Assembly (NCBI GenBank): GCA_002162985.1
Contig: MAAD01000207.1
Span: forward strand, 1 to 37,544
Direction of reading: 5' to 3'
DNA: 37,544 bases
Source of the DNA: Bermanella sp. 47_1433_sub80_T6
GTDB taxonomy: Bacteria > Pseudomonadota > Gammaproteobacteria > Pseudomonadales > Oceanobacteraceae
Each line of letters begins with the position of its first letter. The first letter of the stretch is position 1. This document shows, one piece after another, positions 16,075 to 22,869 of this stretch. The translations under genes and the position numbers were made by a program. Below the pieces are notes generated by a model, which saw nothing but the letters and a program-made list of their open reading frames with translations, was not told where the DNA came from and searched no databases.

Positions 16075-16506
16075 GTGCCCGCTCCATTACCAAGAGTCTT
16101 GTTTATGCCTTTCCTGCCCATCACCGCGCTGTATGCTTGCTTACTGGCGTTATTGCTCATTCATTTGGCCTATCAGGTGGTCGCACAACGAATTAAACAC
16201 AAGAGTGGTTTGGGCCACAGCGAGCAATCTATCCTGCTGGCGGGCCGCAACCACGCCAATGCCAGTGAATACATCCCCATTGCCCTGATTTTATTGGCCC
16301 TGGCCGAGCTGAACGGCGCCAGCATGATCATCATGCACATTACCGGTGCCAGCTTTTTCATTGCGCGCCTGGCGCACGCTTGGGGGTTTAAAGCAGGCCA
16401 GGGAGGCACCCATACCGGGCGTTACTGGGGAACCGTATTAACCTGGGTGAGCATAGTGGCGCTGTGCCTGATTAATATGGCCTATGTGTGGCGCTATATT
16501 TTTTAG
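16075..16506 (+). CDS. MAPEG family membrane protein
   Basis: The GTG at 16075 is chosen because TAAGGAATTAG sits just upstream; an ATG at 16105 is the alternative. The 143-aa protein has four membrane helices and the family core GRNHANASEYIPIALILLALAELNGAS, in which the N/E pattern of MAPEG proteins (membrane-associated eicosanoid and glutathione metabolism) is recognisable. Bacterial members are small inner-membrane proteins resembling microsomal glutathione transferases, often without proven activity. It is divergent from the GGDEF-EAL gene and precedes the FabG-type gene by about 110 bp. Confidence 0.8.
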   Translation: MPAPLPRVLFMPFLPITALYACLLALLLIHLAYQVVAQRIKHKSGLGHSEQSILLAGRNHANASEYIPIALILLALAELNGASMIIMHITGASFFIARLAHAWGFKAGQGGTHTGRYWGTVLTWVSIVALCLINMAYVWRYIF

Positions 16507-16614
16507 AAACATCTTTGCAAAGATCGTTCAAATAACAGCGTAACTGAATGAATTGGCCATTTATTGCCAAGTCTCGCTCACCTAAAATACGCAAAAAACT
16601 GTAGGAGCCTCACC

Positions 16615-17934
16615 ATGGGCAAGATGATAGAAAGCCTGTTTTATTCAAAGGCAGGCCAAGCCATGCTCAGCGCGGCAGGGGTAAAATCCCCCTTGGAGTT
16701 AAGCCGCTATCAGGGTGAAAACCCTTGGGTAACCGGCCTTACGGTTTTGGCACAGGTTGCCAGCCCGGAATTACAAAAGGTATTGCAGCTAGCTAACATC
16801 CGCAGCCAGGTATTTGCCTCAGGGCAGCCCCAGGCTTGCGAAGCCATGTTAATAGACGCCAGCCATTTTACTCAAGTGGCACAGCTGGATGGACTTAAAG
16901 TGTTTTTTAGCCAGGCCAGTGGACAACTTAAAAAATCCGGCCACATAGTTATTCTGGGGCTAGACCCAGAGAGCTGTGACAAGGTTGAAACGGCGGCGGT
17001 AATGGAAGCCTTAAGCGGCTTTACTCGCTCCTACGCAAAAGAAATGGGGCGCAAAGGCATCAGCGTAAACCTAATATATACGCAACAAGTGGGCGCGGCC
17101 CTGGCCACACCGCTTAACTTTCTATTAAGCCATCGCAGCAGTTATATATCCGGCCAACCGCTTTATGTGAACAACAAGCAAAACACCCCACAAGACTGGC
17201 AAAAACCTTTAGCGGGTAAAACGGCCCTGGTTACAGGGGCCGCCCAAGGCATTGGTGCCGCCATCGCTCGCACCCTTAGCCGCGACGGCGCCAAGGTGAT
17301 TGGCCTGGATATCCCGGCGGCTCAGCAAGCTTTGGATCAAACCATGGCTGAAATCCAGGGCGTCTCCCTGGCCACAGACATCACCAGTGAACAGGTTAGC
17401 CAGGACATCAGCGAGGTATTAGCGGGAGAGAAACTGGATATTCTGGTGCATAACGCAGGCATCACCCGTGACAAAACCCTGTCGCGTATGCCGGATCACT
17501 TTTGGCAGATGACCCTTAACATCAACTTGCAGGCCCCCATAAACGTAACCGGTGCGCTGGAGCAGGCCAATCTGCTCAGTGATGATGCACGCGTCATCTG
17601 CATTAGCTCCATCAGTGGCATCGCCGGCAACGTAGGGCAGACCAACTATGCCGCTTCAAAATCTGGCGTTGCCGGATTTGTACGCAAACAGGCGCAGCTT
17701 TGGCAAGATACCGGCAAAACCATTAATGCCATTGCACCGGGTTTCATCGAAACCCAGATGACAGACCAAATCCCTTTCATGACTCGTGAGATTGGTCGGC
17801 GCATGAACTCCTTGTCTCAGGGAGGGCAACCTGTGGATGTGGCGGAAGGGGTGGCGTTATTTGCACAACCGGGCAGCAATGGCTTAAACGGCCAACTGTT
17901 GAGAGTATGCGGGCAATCCCTGATTGGCGCTTAA
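16615..17934 (+). CDS. Two-lobed 3-oxoacyl-ACP reductase (high-molecular-weight FabG type)
   Basis: I start at the ATG at 16615 behind TAGGAGCCTCACC, giving 439 aa against about 245 for normal FabG. Residues 1-190 form a degenerate Rossmann half with no cofactor Gly motif. Residues 200-439 are a complete short-chain dehydrogenase: TGAAQGIG (207-214), HNAGITRDKTL, catalytic S332, Y345 and K349 (ISSISG...NYAASKSG), and the FabG ending APGFIETQMT. This is the layout of FabG4-type reductases that use NAD(P)H on 3-oxoacyl-CoA or ACP. It has no dedicated fatty acid neighbours here, though a DUF4442-type hotdog-like gene lies 0.8 kb on. Confidence 0.85.
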   Translation: MGKMIESLFYSKAGQAMLSAAGVKSPLELSRYQGENPWVTGLTVLAQVASPELQKVLQLANIRSQVFASGQPQACEAMLIDASHFTQVAQLDGLKVFFSQASGQLKKSGHIVILGLDPESCDKVETAAVMEALSGFTRSYAKEMGRKGISVNLIYTQQVGAALATPLNFLLSHRSSYISGQPLYVNNKQNTPQDWQKPLAGKTALVTGAAQGIGAAIARTLSRDGAKVIGLDIPAAQQALDQTMAEIQGVSLATDITSEQVSQDISEVLAGEKLDILVHNAGITRDKTLSRMPDHFWQMTLNINLQAPINVTGALEQANLLSDDARVICISSISGIAGNVGQTNYAASKSGVAGFVRKQAQLWQDTGKTINAIAPGFIETQMTDQIPFMTREIGRRMNSLSQGGQPVDVAEGVALFAQPGSNGLNGQLLRVCGQSLIGA

Positions 17935-17957
17935 CCCGCTGATTTAAATAAGACCGT

Positions 17958-17995
17958 AAAAAGAGCAGGCACGGATTAAAACAAGTCCTGCCTGC
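17958..17995 (-). terminator. Intrinsic terminator of the 17976-18596 gene
   Basis: On the minus strand GCAGGCAGGA pairs with TCC-G-TGCCTGC around an A/T-rich loop that holds the stop codon, followed by TCTTTTT. Confidence 0.75.
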
Positions 17996-18596
17996 CCTTC
18001 TCGGTCCATAGGCGCCAGCGCTTGTCTCGATAGATAAAATAAATGCGTTTCTCGAAGGGGCGCTTTTCACTTTCCTTGGCGCGCTTCAAGGGGCGGTTTT
18101 TTCGGTCGTTTAAATTTACCTTGGCCAGCCAGTCGGGAATATCCACCACATACCAGGATAAATACACCTCACAAAAATAGTCTTCTTCACGCTGACTGGG
18201 AGGGCTCACCTCAAAAACCTGTTTAAGGTTAGGCCGTCCATAAAAAAAACCCTGATCACTCACCCACATATTGTCCTGATTCAAATTGTATTCGAAGCCG
18301 CCCACACTCACCATTCGGGGCTCGCCGTACATAATTTTTTCGGCCAGGAAACGGGATTTTTTCTTGGTCACCAGGCCAACCTTTACCCATTTATCCAGGC
18401 TGCCCACCATGGCCTTATGGATACGTTCCACTTCCTGGGGAAATTCAAACGGTTTAAAAAACAATAAACGCTGGCCGTAATCGTTATTAAAGATGTGCCT
18501 CACTTGTTTTTCATCCGGTGCCTTGGGCGCTTGGGCCCAACACGCAACACTCATGATCAGAGTCAATATTAAGCCAATTGGCAGTCTTGTCTTCAT
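17976..18596 (-). CDS. Secreted protein of unknown function
   Basis: I use the internal ATG at 18596, because the following residues form a clean signal peptide (MKTRLPIGLILTLIMSVACWAQA) while the 23 residues before it do not; the protein is then 206 aa. The mature part is rich in aromatic and basic residues, with YFCEVYLSWYVVDIPDWLAKVNLNDRKNRPLKRAKESEKRPFEKRIYFIYRDKRWRLW. I recognise no named family. It is convergent with the FabG-type gene and has its own terminator, so it is a single-gene unit in the periplasm. Confidence 0.7.
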   Translation of the reverse strand: MKTRLPIGLILTLIMSVACWAQAPKAPDEKQVRHIFNNDYGQRLLFFKPFEFPQEVERIHKAMVGSLDKWVKVGLVTKKKSRFLAEKIMYGEPRMVSVGGFEYNLNQDNMWVSDQGFFYGRPNLKQVFEVSPPSQREEDYFCEVYLSWYVVDIPDWLAKVNLNDRKNRPLKRAKESEKRPFEKRIYFIYRDKRWRLWTEKGRQDLF

Positions 18597-18727
18597 ACCT
18601 GCAACCTGCAACAGTGTCTTTAATGATAGTGATGCCCTTAAGCCTAGCAGGTTGTGGTTAAACAAAAGCGCTAGGGCTACACACTAAATATGGCTAAAAT
18701 GTGCCATCGCCTAACACTTGGTCCTCC

Positions 18728-19207
18728 ATGAAAAACAAGCTCATTAATTTTTTAAATCAGCCAAAATTTTTACGCATTGCCTTTAATTGGTACCGCCCCT
18801 ATCGCGGCGCCGGGGTTAAGATTAAACACTTGGCCAAAGACTTCTCCAGCGCCACCGTGGAAATGCCGCTGCGCTGGTACAACAAAAATTACGTGGGCAC
18901 CCATTTTGGTGGCAGCTTGTATTCCATGGTAGACCCGTTTCACATGCTGTTGATCATGAATCAGCTGGGTAAGGAATATGTGGTGTGGGACAAGTCGGCC
19001 AACATCGACTTCATTCGCCCGGGTACCGGCACTGTGAGTGCTCACTTCACCGTTAACCAAGAACAAATCGAAGAGATTCGTGAACAGACCGCCTCGGGGG
19101 AGAAATTCTTGCCCAAGTTTGTAGTGGATATTGTGGATGAGGAAGGCAAATTAGTGGCTCGGGCCATTAAAACGCTGTATATCCGTAAAAAACCTCAGAA
19201 GCCCTAA
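18728..19207 (+). CDS. DUF4442-type protein, probable hotdog-fold acyl-thioesterase relative
   Basis: Starting at the ATG at 18728 gives 159 aa (the GTG start of the ORF track is not needed). The sequence NWYRPYRGAGVKIKHLAKDFSSATVEMPLRWYNKNYVGTHFGGSLYSMVDPFHMLLIMNQLG, then DKSANIDFIRPGTGTVSAHF, matches the DUF4442 pattern, with HFGGSLYSMVD resembling the hotdog active-site helix of acyl-CoA thioesterases. A role in hydrolysing or binding acyl thioesters is a family-based inference. It stands alone, ahead of a repeated leader region. Confidence 0.75.
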   Translation: MKNKLINFLNQPKFLRIAFNWYRPYRGAGVKIKHLAKDFSSATVEMPLRWYNKNYVGTHFGGSLYSMVDPFHMLLIMNQLGKEYVVWDKSANIDFIRPGTGTVSAHFTVNQEQIEEIREQTASGEKFLPKFVVDIVDEEGKLVARAIKTLYIRKKPQKP

Positions 19208-19210
19208 TTA

Positions 19211-19370
19211 TCGGTTACTAGCGGCTAAATTAGAGCGAAACTGGCAAACCTAGCCACCTGAAGGAATGAAACTCTAAAATATAGGGTAAGTCGATAACCT
19301 AGATAAATACGGCGAAACTGGCAAAAATAACTACACTGAAGGAATGAAACCCTAACTTGAGGTGAGCATG
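19211..19370 (+). repeat. Tandem ~80-nt repeated leader with possible RNA structure
   Basis: Two imperfect units follow each other with a period near 77-80 nt. Unit 1 is about 19211-19290, unit 2 about 19291-19370. Blocks GCGAAACTGGCAAA (19235 and 19312) and CTGAAGGAATGAAAC (19258 and 19337) are identical; the sequence between them varies. In unit 1 TTAGAG (19230-19235) pairs with CTCTAA (19272-19277). In unit 2 ATACGG and CCCTAA occupy the same places with one A-T to G-C co-change but two mismatches. The second unit ends at the ribosome binding site of the next gene. It resembles no riboswitch class I can confirm. Confidence 0.6.
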
Positions 19371-19697
19371 GCAGCCAGCATCACAGAGGCGTCGGCGTAT
19401 GTGGCCGAACTGATAGACGTTTTGGAAAATTTGTACTGGGAAGCGCCGTCGGTGGCAGTCAAAAATCAGTGTTTCAACGGGCTGCGTTTTCTACAAAATG
19501 AGCGCACCGAACTCACTAAAATTTCGGTACAAGACCATCATTACGACTATGAAATCATATCTTGTTCAGCACAGGATATGGACCACTGCCTTAATAACCT
19601 AAATAAACTCATAGAAAACGAAGTATTGCGCGCCCAAACGCGCTCTCAGCTCATGCCTTTATTAAAATGTGCCAAGACGTATTTTTCAGCTGACTAA
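19368..19697 (+). CDS. Small cytoplasmic protein of unknown function
   Basis: The ATG at 19368 has AGGTGA four bases upstream, so it is preferred over the GTG at 19362; the protein is 109 aa. It appears all-helical, without signal peptide or membrane segment, and contains MAASITEASAYVAELIDVLENLYWEAPSVAVKNQCF and a later helix SAQDMDHCLNNLNKLIENEV. I do not recognise a family. The tandem repeated leader directly upstream suggests post-transcriptional control. It converges on a GGDEF gene whose stop lies 12 bp away. Confidence 0.7.
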   Translation: MAASITEASAYVAELIDVLENLYWEAPSVAVKNQCFNGLRFLQNERTELTKISVQDHHYDYEIISCSAQDMDHCLNNLNKLIENEVLRAQTRSQLMPLLKCAKTYFSAD

Positions 19698-19708
19698 TCA
19701 ATGGGCAT

Positions 19709-20626
19709 TTAAGCAAATTCGGCGGGAGTAGCCACGCAAGGGGTTAATGGCTCCAGCTGGCTTTTAAGCTCCCCTTCCACCACGCAGTTACGACCCCGAT
19801 CCTTAGCCAGGTACAGAACATCATCAGCACTTTGCTGCCAATCAAGAATATTATCCCCCGAACTTGGGCAGATGCTCACCAACCCAATACTGAGCGTTAA
19901 ATAGCCTAACGGTGAGCCTTTATGGGGAATGTTCAATTCACGGATGCGGGTGAGTATACGTTGGGCCACATGCAGAGCCCCCGCTTGTGGCGTTTGCGGC
20001 AAGATAATGGCAAATTCTTCGCCCCCTATGCGCGCTGCGGTATCCAGCGGGCGCACCGCCTCACTGCGAAACACTTCGGCCAGGGCAGTCAGGCACTTGT
20101 CGCCAGCCAAATGTCCGTAGCCGTCGTTGTAGTTTTTGAAATGGTCCACATCCAGTAGCAACAAGGAGCACACGCTGTTAAGACGCTGGCTCTGACGCCA
20201 ACACTTATCCAGATCCAGATCGTATTTTCGACGATTAAATAATCCGGTAAGGGTATCGGTCACACTTAAACTTTCCAGCCGTGCCACATACCGTAACCTT
20301 TGCACATGATGGGACAAGCGCAACAGCAAGTTGGTCATATTCACTGGCACACAAAGGTAGTCCAATGCGCCGCTTAGTAGTACACGGCGCTCGGCCTCTT
20401 CATTCACAGTATCTGAAAAGACAATAAGCCCTTCGGGCAAACCTGTATTTAACTGAGTGTGATAATTAAAGGTCGCGTAATCCCACAGGTGCAGCTGGCA
20501 TGCTGATAGGGCCTGTTGCTCGGCCAAACAGATCTGAATATCGGTGCAATCCCCCGCCCATTGTTGCAATTGAGCCTGCAATTCATCATTGCCTACTTGT
20601 ATATTTATGATGAAAGATTGATTCAC
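19709..20626 (-). CDS. Diguanylate cyclase with degenerate N-terminal receiver-like domain
   Basis: The 305-aa protein has a C-terminal GGDEF domain with GGEEF at 201-205 and an I-site RPLD at 192-195, five residues ahead, so it should synthesise c-di-GMP with product inhibition. The first 115 residues look like a receiver fold (GLIVFSDTVNEEAERRVLLSGALDYLCVPVN) but lack the conserved Lys and a clear acid pocket, so phosphorylation is doubtful. The cyclase domain is closely similar to that of the REC-GGDEF protein at 30989-31897 (shared RPxD and GGEEF context, GAL-VAQR, NIPH), so the two are likely paralogues. Confidence 0.9.
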   Translation of the reverse strand: MNQSFIINIQVGNDELQAQLQQWAGDCTDIQICLAEQQALSACQLHLWDYATFNYHTQLNTGLPEGLIVFSDTVNEEAERRVLLSGALDYLCVPVNMTNLLLRLSHHVQRLRYVARLESLSVTDTLTGLFNRRKYDLDLDKCWRQSQRLNSVCSLLLLDVDHFKNYNDGYGHLAGDKCLTALAEVFRSEAVRPLDTAARIGGEEFAIILPQTPQAGALHVAQRILTRIRELNIPHKGSPLGYLTLSIGLVSICPSSGDNILDWQQSADDVLYLAKDRGRNCVVEGELKSQLEPLTPCVATPAEFA

Positions 20627-20902
20627 CCCGCCCCCAAATGTGCTGCATTTTTATTGTAGGGCCACTGTAGCGAATATCTTATTCTCAAGATATGAAACAG
20701 GTCTTCTAATAATAAAAAAATCTAAGAAAATATTGCACTTAACAAGGCTTACCTAAGAAGCAAAGAGTCTTTACAATATGGGCATAATTAAGCATTGGCC
20801 ATCGAAAAGTCGACCTAACGTCAGCAATCTCGGAAATCTCTGTGATGCCAAACCCGATGGCTTGGTGAGGGAATCGTCACCCCACACTCTTAGGAGAAAT
20901 TT

Positions 20903-21241
20903 ATGGCCCTGGTTTATTCCACTCAAGACGGGCGCTTGTGCCCTGCATGTAACCAACCCCTGGATGACTGCACCTGCAAACAGGGCAGCGCCCCAGTTGG
21001 AGACGGCATCATTCGGGTACAGAAAGAAAAAAAAGGCCGAGGTGGTAAAACCGTCACCTGCATCACGGGTTTTGAGGGAGATAAAAAAGCCCTCAGCGAC
21101 CTGTGTAAAAAGCTCAAGAAACGCTTTGGCTGCGGCGGAGCGGTAAAAAACTGGGTCATCGAATTACAAGGTGATTTGGCTGAGCAAAGTGTGACCTATC
21201 TACAACAATTGGGACACAAAGTTAAACAAAGTGGTGCATAA
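20903..21241 (+). CDS. yciH: YciH/SUI1 (eIF1-like) protein
   Basis: An N-terminal cysteine cluster (CPACNQPLDDCTC) precedes the SUI1 fold GRGGKTVTCITGFEGDKKALSDLCKKLKKRFGCGGAVKNWVIELQGD, the bacterial YciH signature. Length is 112 aa, normal. The ATG is preceded by TAGGAGAAATTT. YciH binds the 30S subunit and affects translation initiation under stress. Its 5' leader (20810-20902) can form small hairpins, for example GGTGA-GGGAATCG-TCACC. The rest of the 20627-20902 gap is A/T-rich; TTACCT-N17-TACAAT near 20751-20779 is a weak promoter candidate. Confidence 0.92.
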   Translation: MALVYSTQDGRLCPACNQPLDDCTCKQGSAPVGDGIIRVQKEKKGRGGKTVTCITGFEGDKKALSDLCKKLKKRFGCGGAVKNWVIELQGDLAEQSVTYLQQLGHKVKQSGA

Positions 21242-21291
21242 TAGCGCCACAAACAATATTGTTGATTAATGGTTCGCAGGGAGGCCACTCG

Positions 21292-21633
21292 TTGGAAATA
21301 AGTATCAGTCTTTTGGGCATGTTCAGCCGCCCTAAAAAACCCATACCCGCCACGGTGATTAAATTTAATCGCTATAGCCTGGTATTTAACTGCACCAAAA
21401 AAATCAAGGCCGGCGACCTCATCTACATCAACCTTAAGGCCGGTCTGCACAGCCTTCGGGAAGTTAGAGGTCGAGTTGAAGAGTGTGAACCCTGTGGTCG
21501 CCACTTTCAAACCCGTGTGCACTTTGTACTGGAGCGCCCGGATAAACAGCCCTACCGTGAAGCCATCTCCATCTTAAAAGCCATTGAACAAGCCGTGCCG
21601 GAAGCCATGCTTTCTCCCTTGCACATGCAGTAA
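21292..21633 (+). CDS. Small PilZ-like beta-barrel protein, signature residues degenerate
   Basis: I start at the TTG at 21292 because GGGAGG lies seven bases upstream; the listed TTG 11 codons earlier has no such site, and ATG 21319 is another option. The 113-aa product has the strand pattern of a PilZ barrel (ATVIKFNRYSLVFNCTKKIKAGDLIYINLKA, then REVRGRVEECEPCGRHFQTRVHFV). The RxxxR motif is missing and the DxSxxG loop is altered to NRYSLVF, so c-di-GMP binding is doubtful. It lies between yciH and ackA. Alternative: an unrelated small barrel. Confidence 0.6.
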   Translation: MEISISLLGMFSRPKKPIPATVIKFNRYSLVFNCTKKIKAGDLIYINLKAGLHSLREVRGRVEECEPCGRHFQTRVHFVLERPDKQPYREAISILKAIEQAVPEAMLSPLHMQ

Positions 21634-21663
21634 CCCTCATTCTCACAGCCATAAGACGCCCCC

Positions 21664-22866
21664 ATGAATCAAAAAAACATCCTGGTTCTCAATTGCGGCA
21701 GCTCCTCGTTAAAATTTGCCGTCATCACCCCACACAACCAACAGGTTCTTATTCAGGGCCTGGCAGAACGCCTAAACACCTCCCAGGCCAGCATTCACTA
21801 TCAACTTGCCGAGCACGGTGAAAAGCAATCGACACAACCTAATGGCAGCAGTCATCAAGGGGCCATCGAAGCGGTATTAGACATCCTCAAGCAACACGGT
21901 TTGCTGGCCAATTTAAGCGGCGTGGGTCACAGGGTGGTACACGGTGGCGAAGCTTACAGTGAGTCTTTATTATTAAACCCGGATAACATCGCCTCCCTGG
22001 AGAAGCTGCATCATTTGGCCCCCCTGCATAATCCGGTGAACCTGTTGGGCATCAAGGCCATCAACACATTATTGCCGAACCTGCCCCAGGTGGCGGTATT
22101 TGATACCGCCTTTCATCAAACCCTGCCCGAGACGGCTTACCTGTATGGCGTGCCTTTGGAGCTATACCAGCAGCACGGGGTGCGCCGTTACGGCTTTCAT
22201 GGCACCAGCTACCGGTATGTGAGTGAAAAAGCAGCAAAACTCATTAACAAGCCGCTGCAGGACAGCCACTTTCTCATCGCTCATTTGGGCAATGGTTGCA
22301 GCGCCTGTGCCATCAAACATGGCCGGAGTGTGGATACCTCCATGGGGTTAACACCCCTGGAAGGTTTGCTCATGGGTACCCGCAGCGGGGATGTGGACCC
22401 GGGGTTAATCGATTTTTTATGTGAACGCTTAAATCTAAAACTGGCCGATGTTATGGCCATGCTTAACAAAAAAAGCGGATTACTGGGTATCTCTGGCATC
22501 AGCAATGACATGCGGGAGACGCAACTGGCCGCGCAACAAGGGGATTCGCGCGCCAATTTGGCGGTGGAAATATTCGCCTTTAGGGTAGCTCGTTATTTAG
22601 GGGCCCTGGCGGTCTCGTTGCCCAGCATAGATGCGCTGATTTTTACCGGCGGCATAGGGGAGAACGATCGCCTCACCCGTAGCCTAGTGCTGGAACACCT
22701 GTCCATCCTGGGTTTTGAACTGGATGGCAAACTTAATCAGGAAAATGGGAATGCCACCGGCCGTATTAGCCTCGCCGATAGCACTTTAGCCATGGTGGTG
22801 GCCACGGATGAAGAACTCATGATAGCCATGGACACTCACGCCCTAGTAGCCGGTCTTAAGGAGTAA
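21664..22866 (+). CDS. ackA: Acetate kinase
   Basis: The 400-aa protein opens with ILVLNCGSSSLKFAV, the acetate kinase phosphate-1 signature. It continues with GVGHRVVHGGEAYSESLLL, VAVFDTAFHQTLPETAYLYGVPLE, RRYGFHGTSYRYVS, HLGNGCSACAIKHGRSVDTSMGLTPLEGL and FTGGIGEN, all standard. It interconverts acetyl phosphate plus ADP and acetate plus ATP. The stop codon is three bases before the pta start, so the two form an operon for the acetate overflow/assimilation route, which also sets the acetyl-phosphate level available to response regulators. Confidence 0.97.
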   Translation: MNQKNILVLNCGSSSLKFAVITPHNQQVLIQGLAERLNTSQASIHYQLAEHGEKQSTQPNGSSHQGAIEAVLDILKQHGLLANLSGVGHRVVHGGEAYSESLLLNPDNIASLEKLHHLAPLHNPVNLLGIKAINTLLPNLPQVAVFDTAFHQTLPETAYLYGVPLELYQQHGVRRYGFHGTSYRYVSEKAAKLINKPLQDSHFLIAHLGNGCSACAIKHGRSVDTSMGLTPLEGLLMGTRSGDVDPGLIDFLCERLNLKLADVMAMLNKKSGLLGISGISNDMRETQLAAQQGDSRANLAVEIFAFRVARYLGALAVSLPSIDALIFTGGIGENDRLTRSLVLEHLSILGFELDGKLNQENGNATGRISLADSTLAMVVATDEELMIAMDTHALVAGLKE

Positions 22867-22869
22867 TAT

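Noticed and set aside
19235-19356. c-di-GMP-I (GEMM) or glycine riboswitch in the tandem leader
   Set aside because: GGCAAACC in unit 1 and the tandem layout are suggestive, but the essential ACGCAAAGCC block of GEMM is missing, unit 2 lacks GGCAAACC, and the glycine aptamer order (GAAGG before the CAGG-CAAA block) is not met.
19235-19356. CRISPR array suggested by repeats containing GGAATGAAAC
   Set aside because: Only two imperfect copies occur, the inter-block sequence itself is similar, and no cas genes are present.
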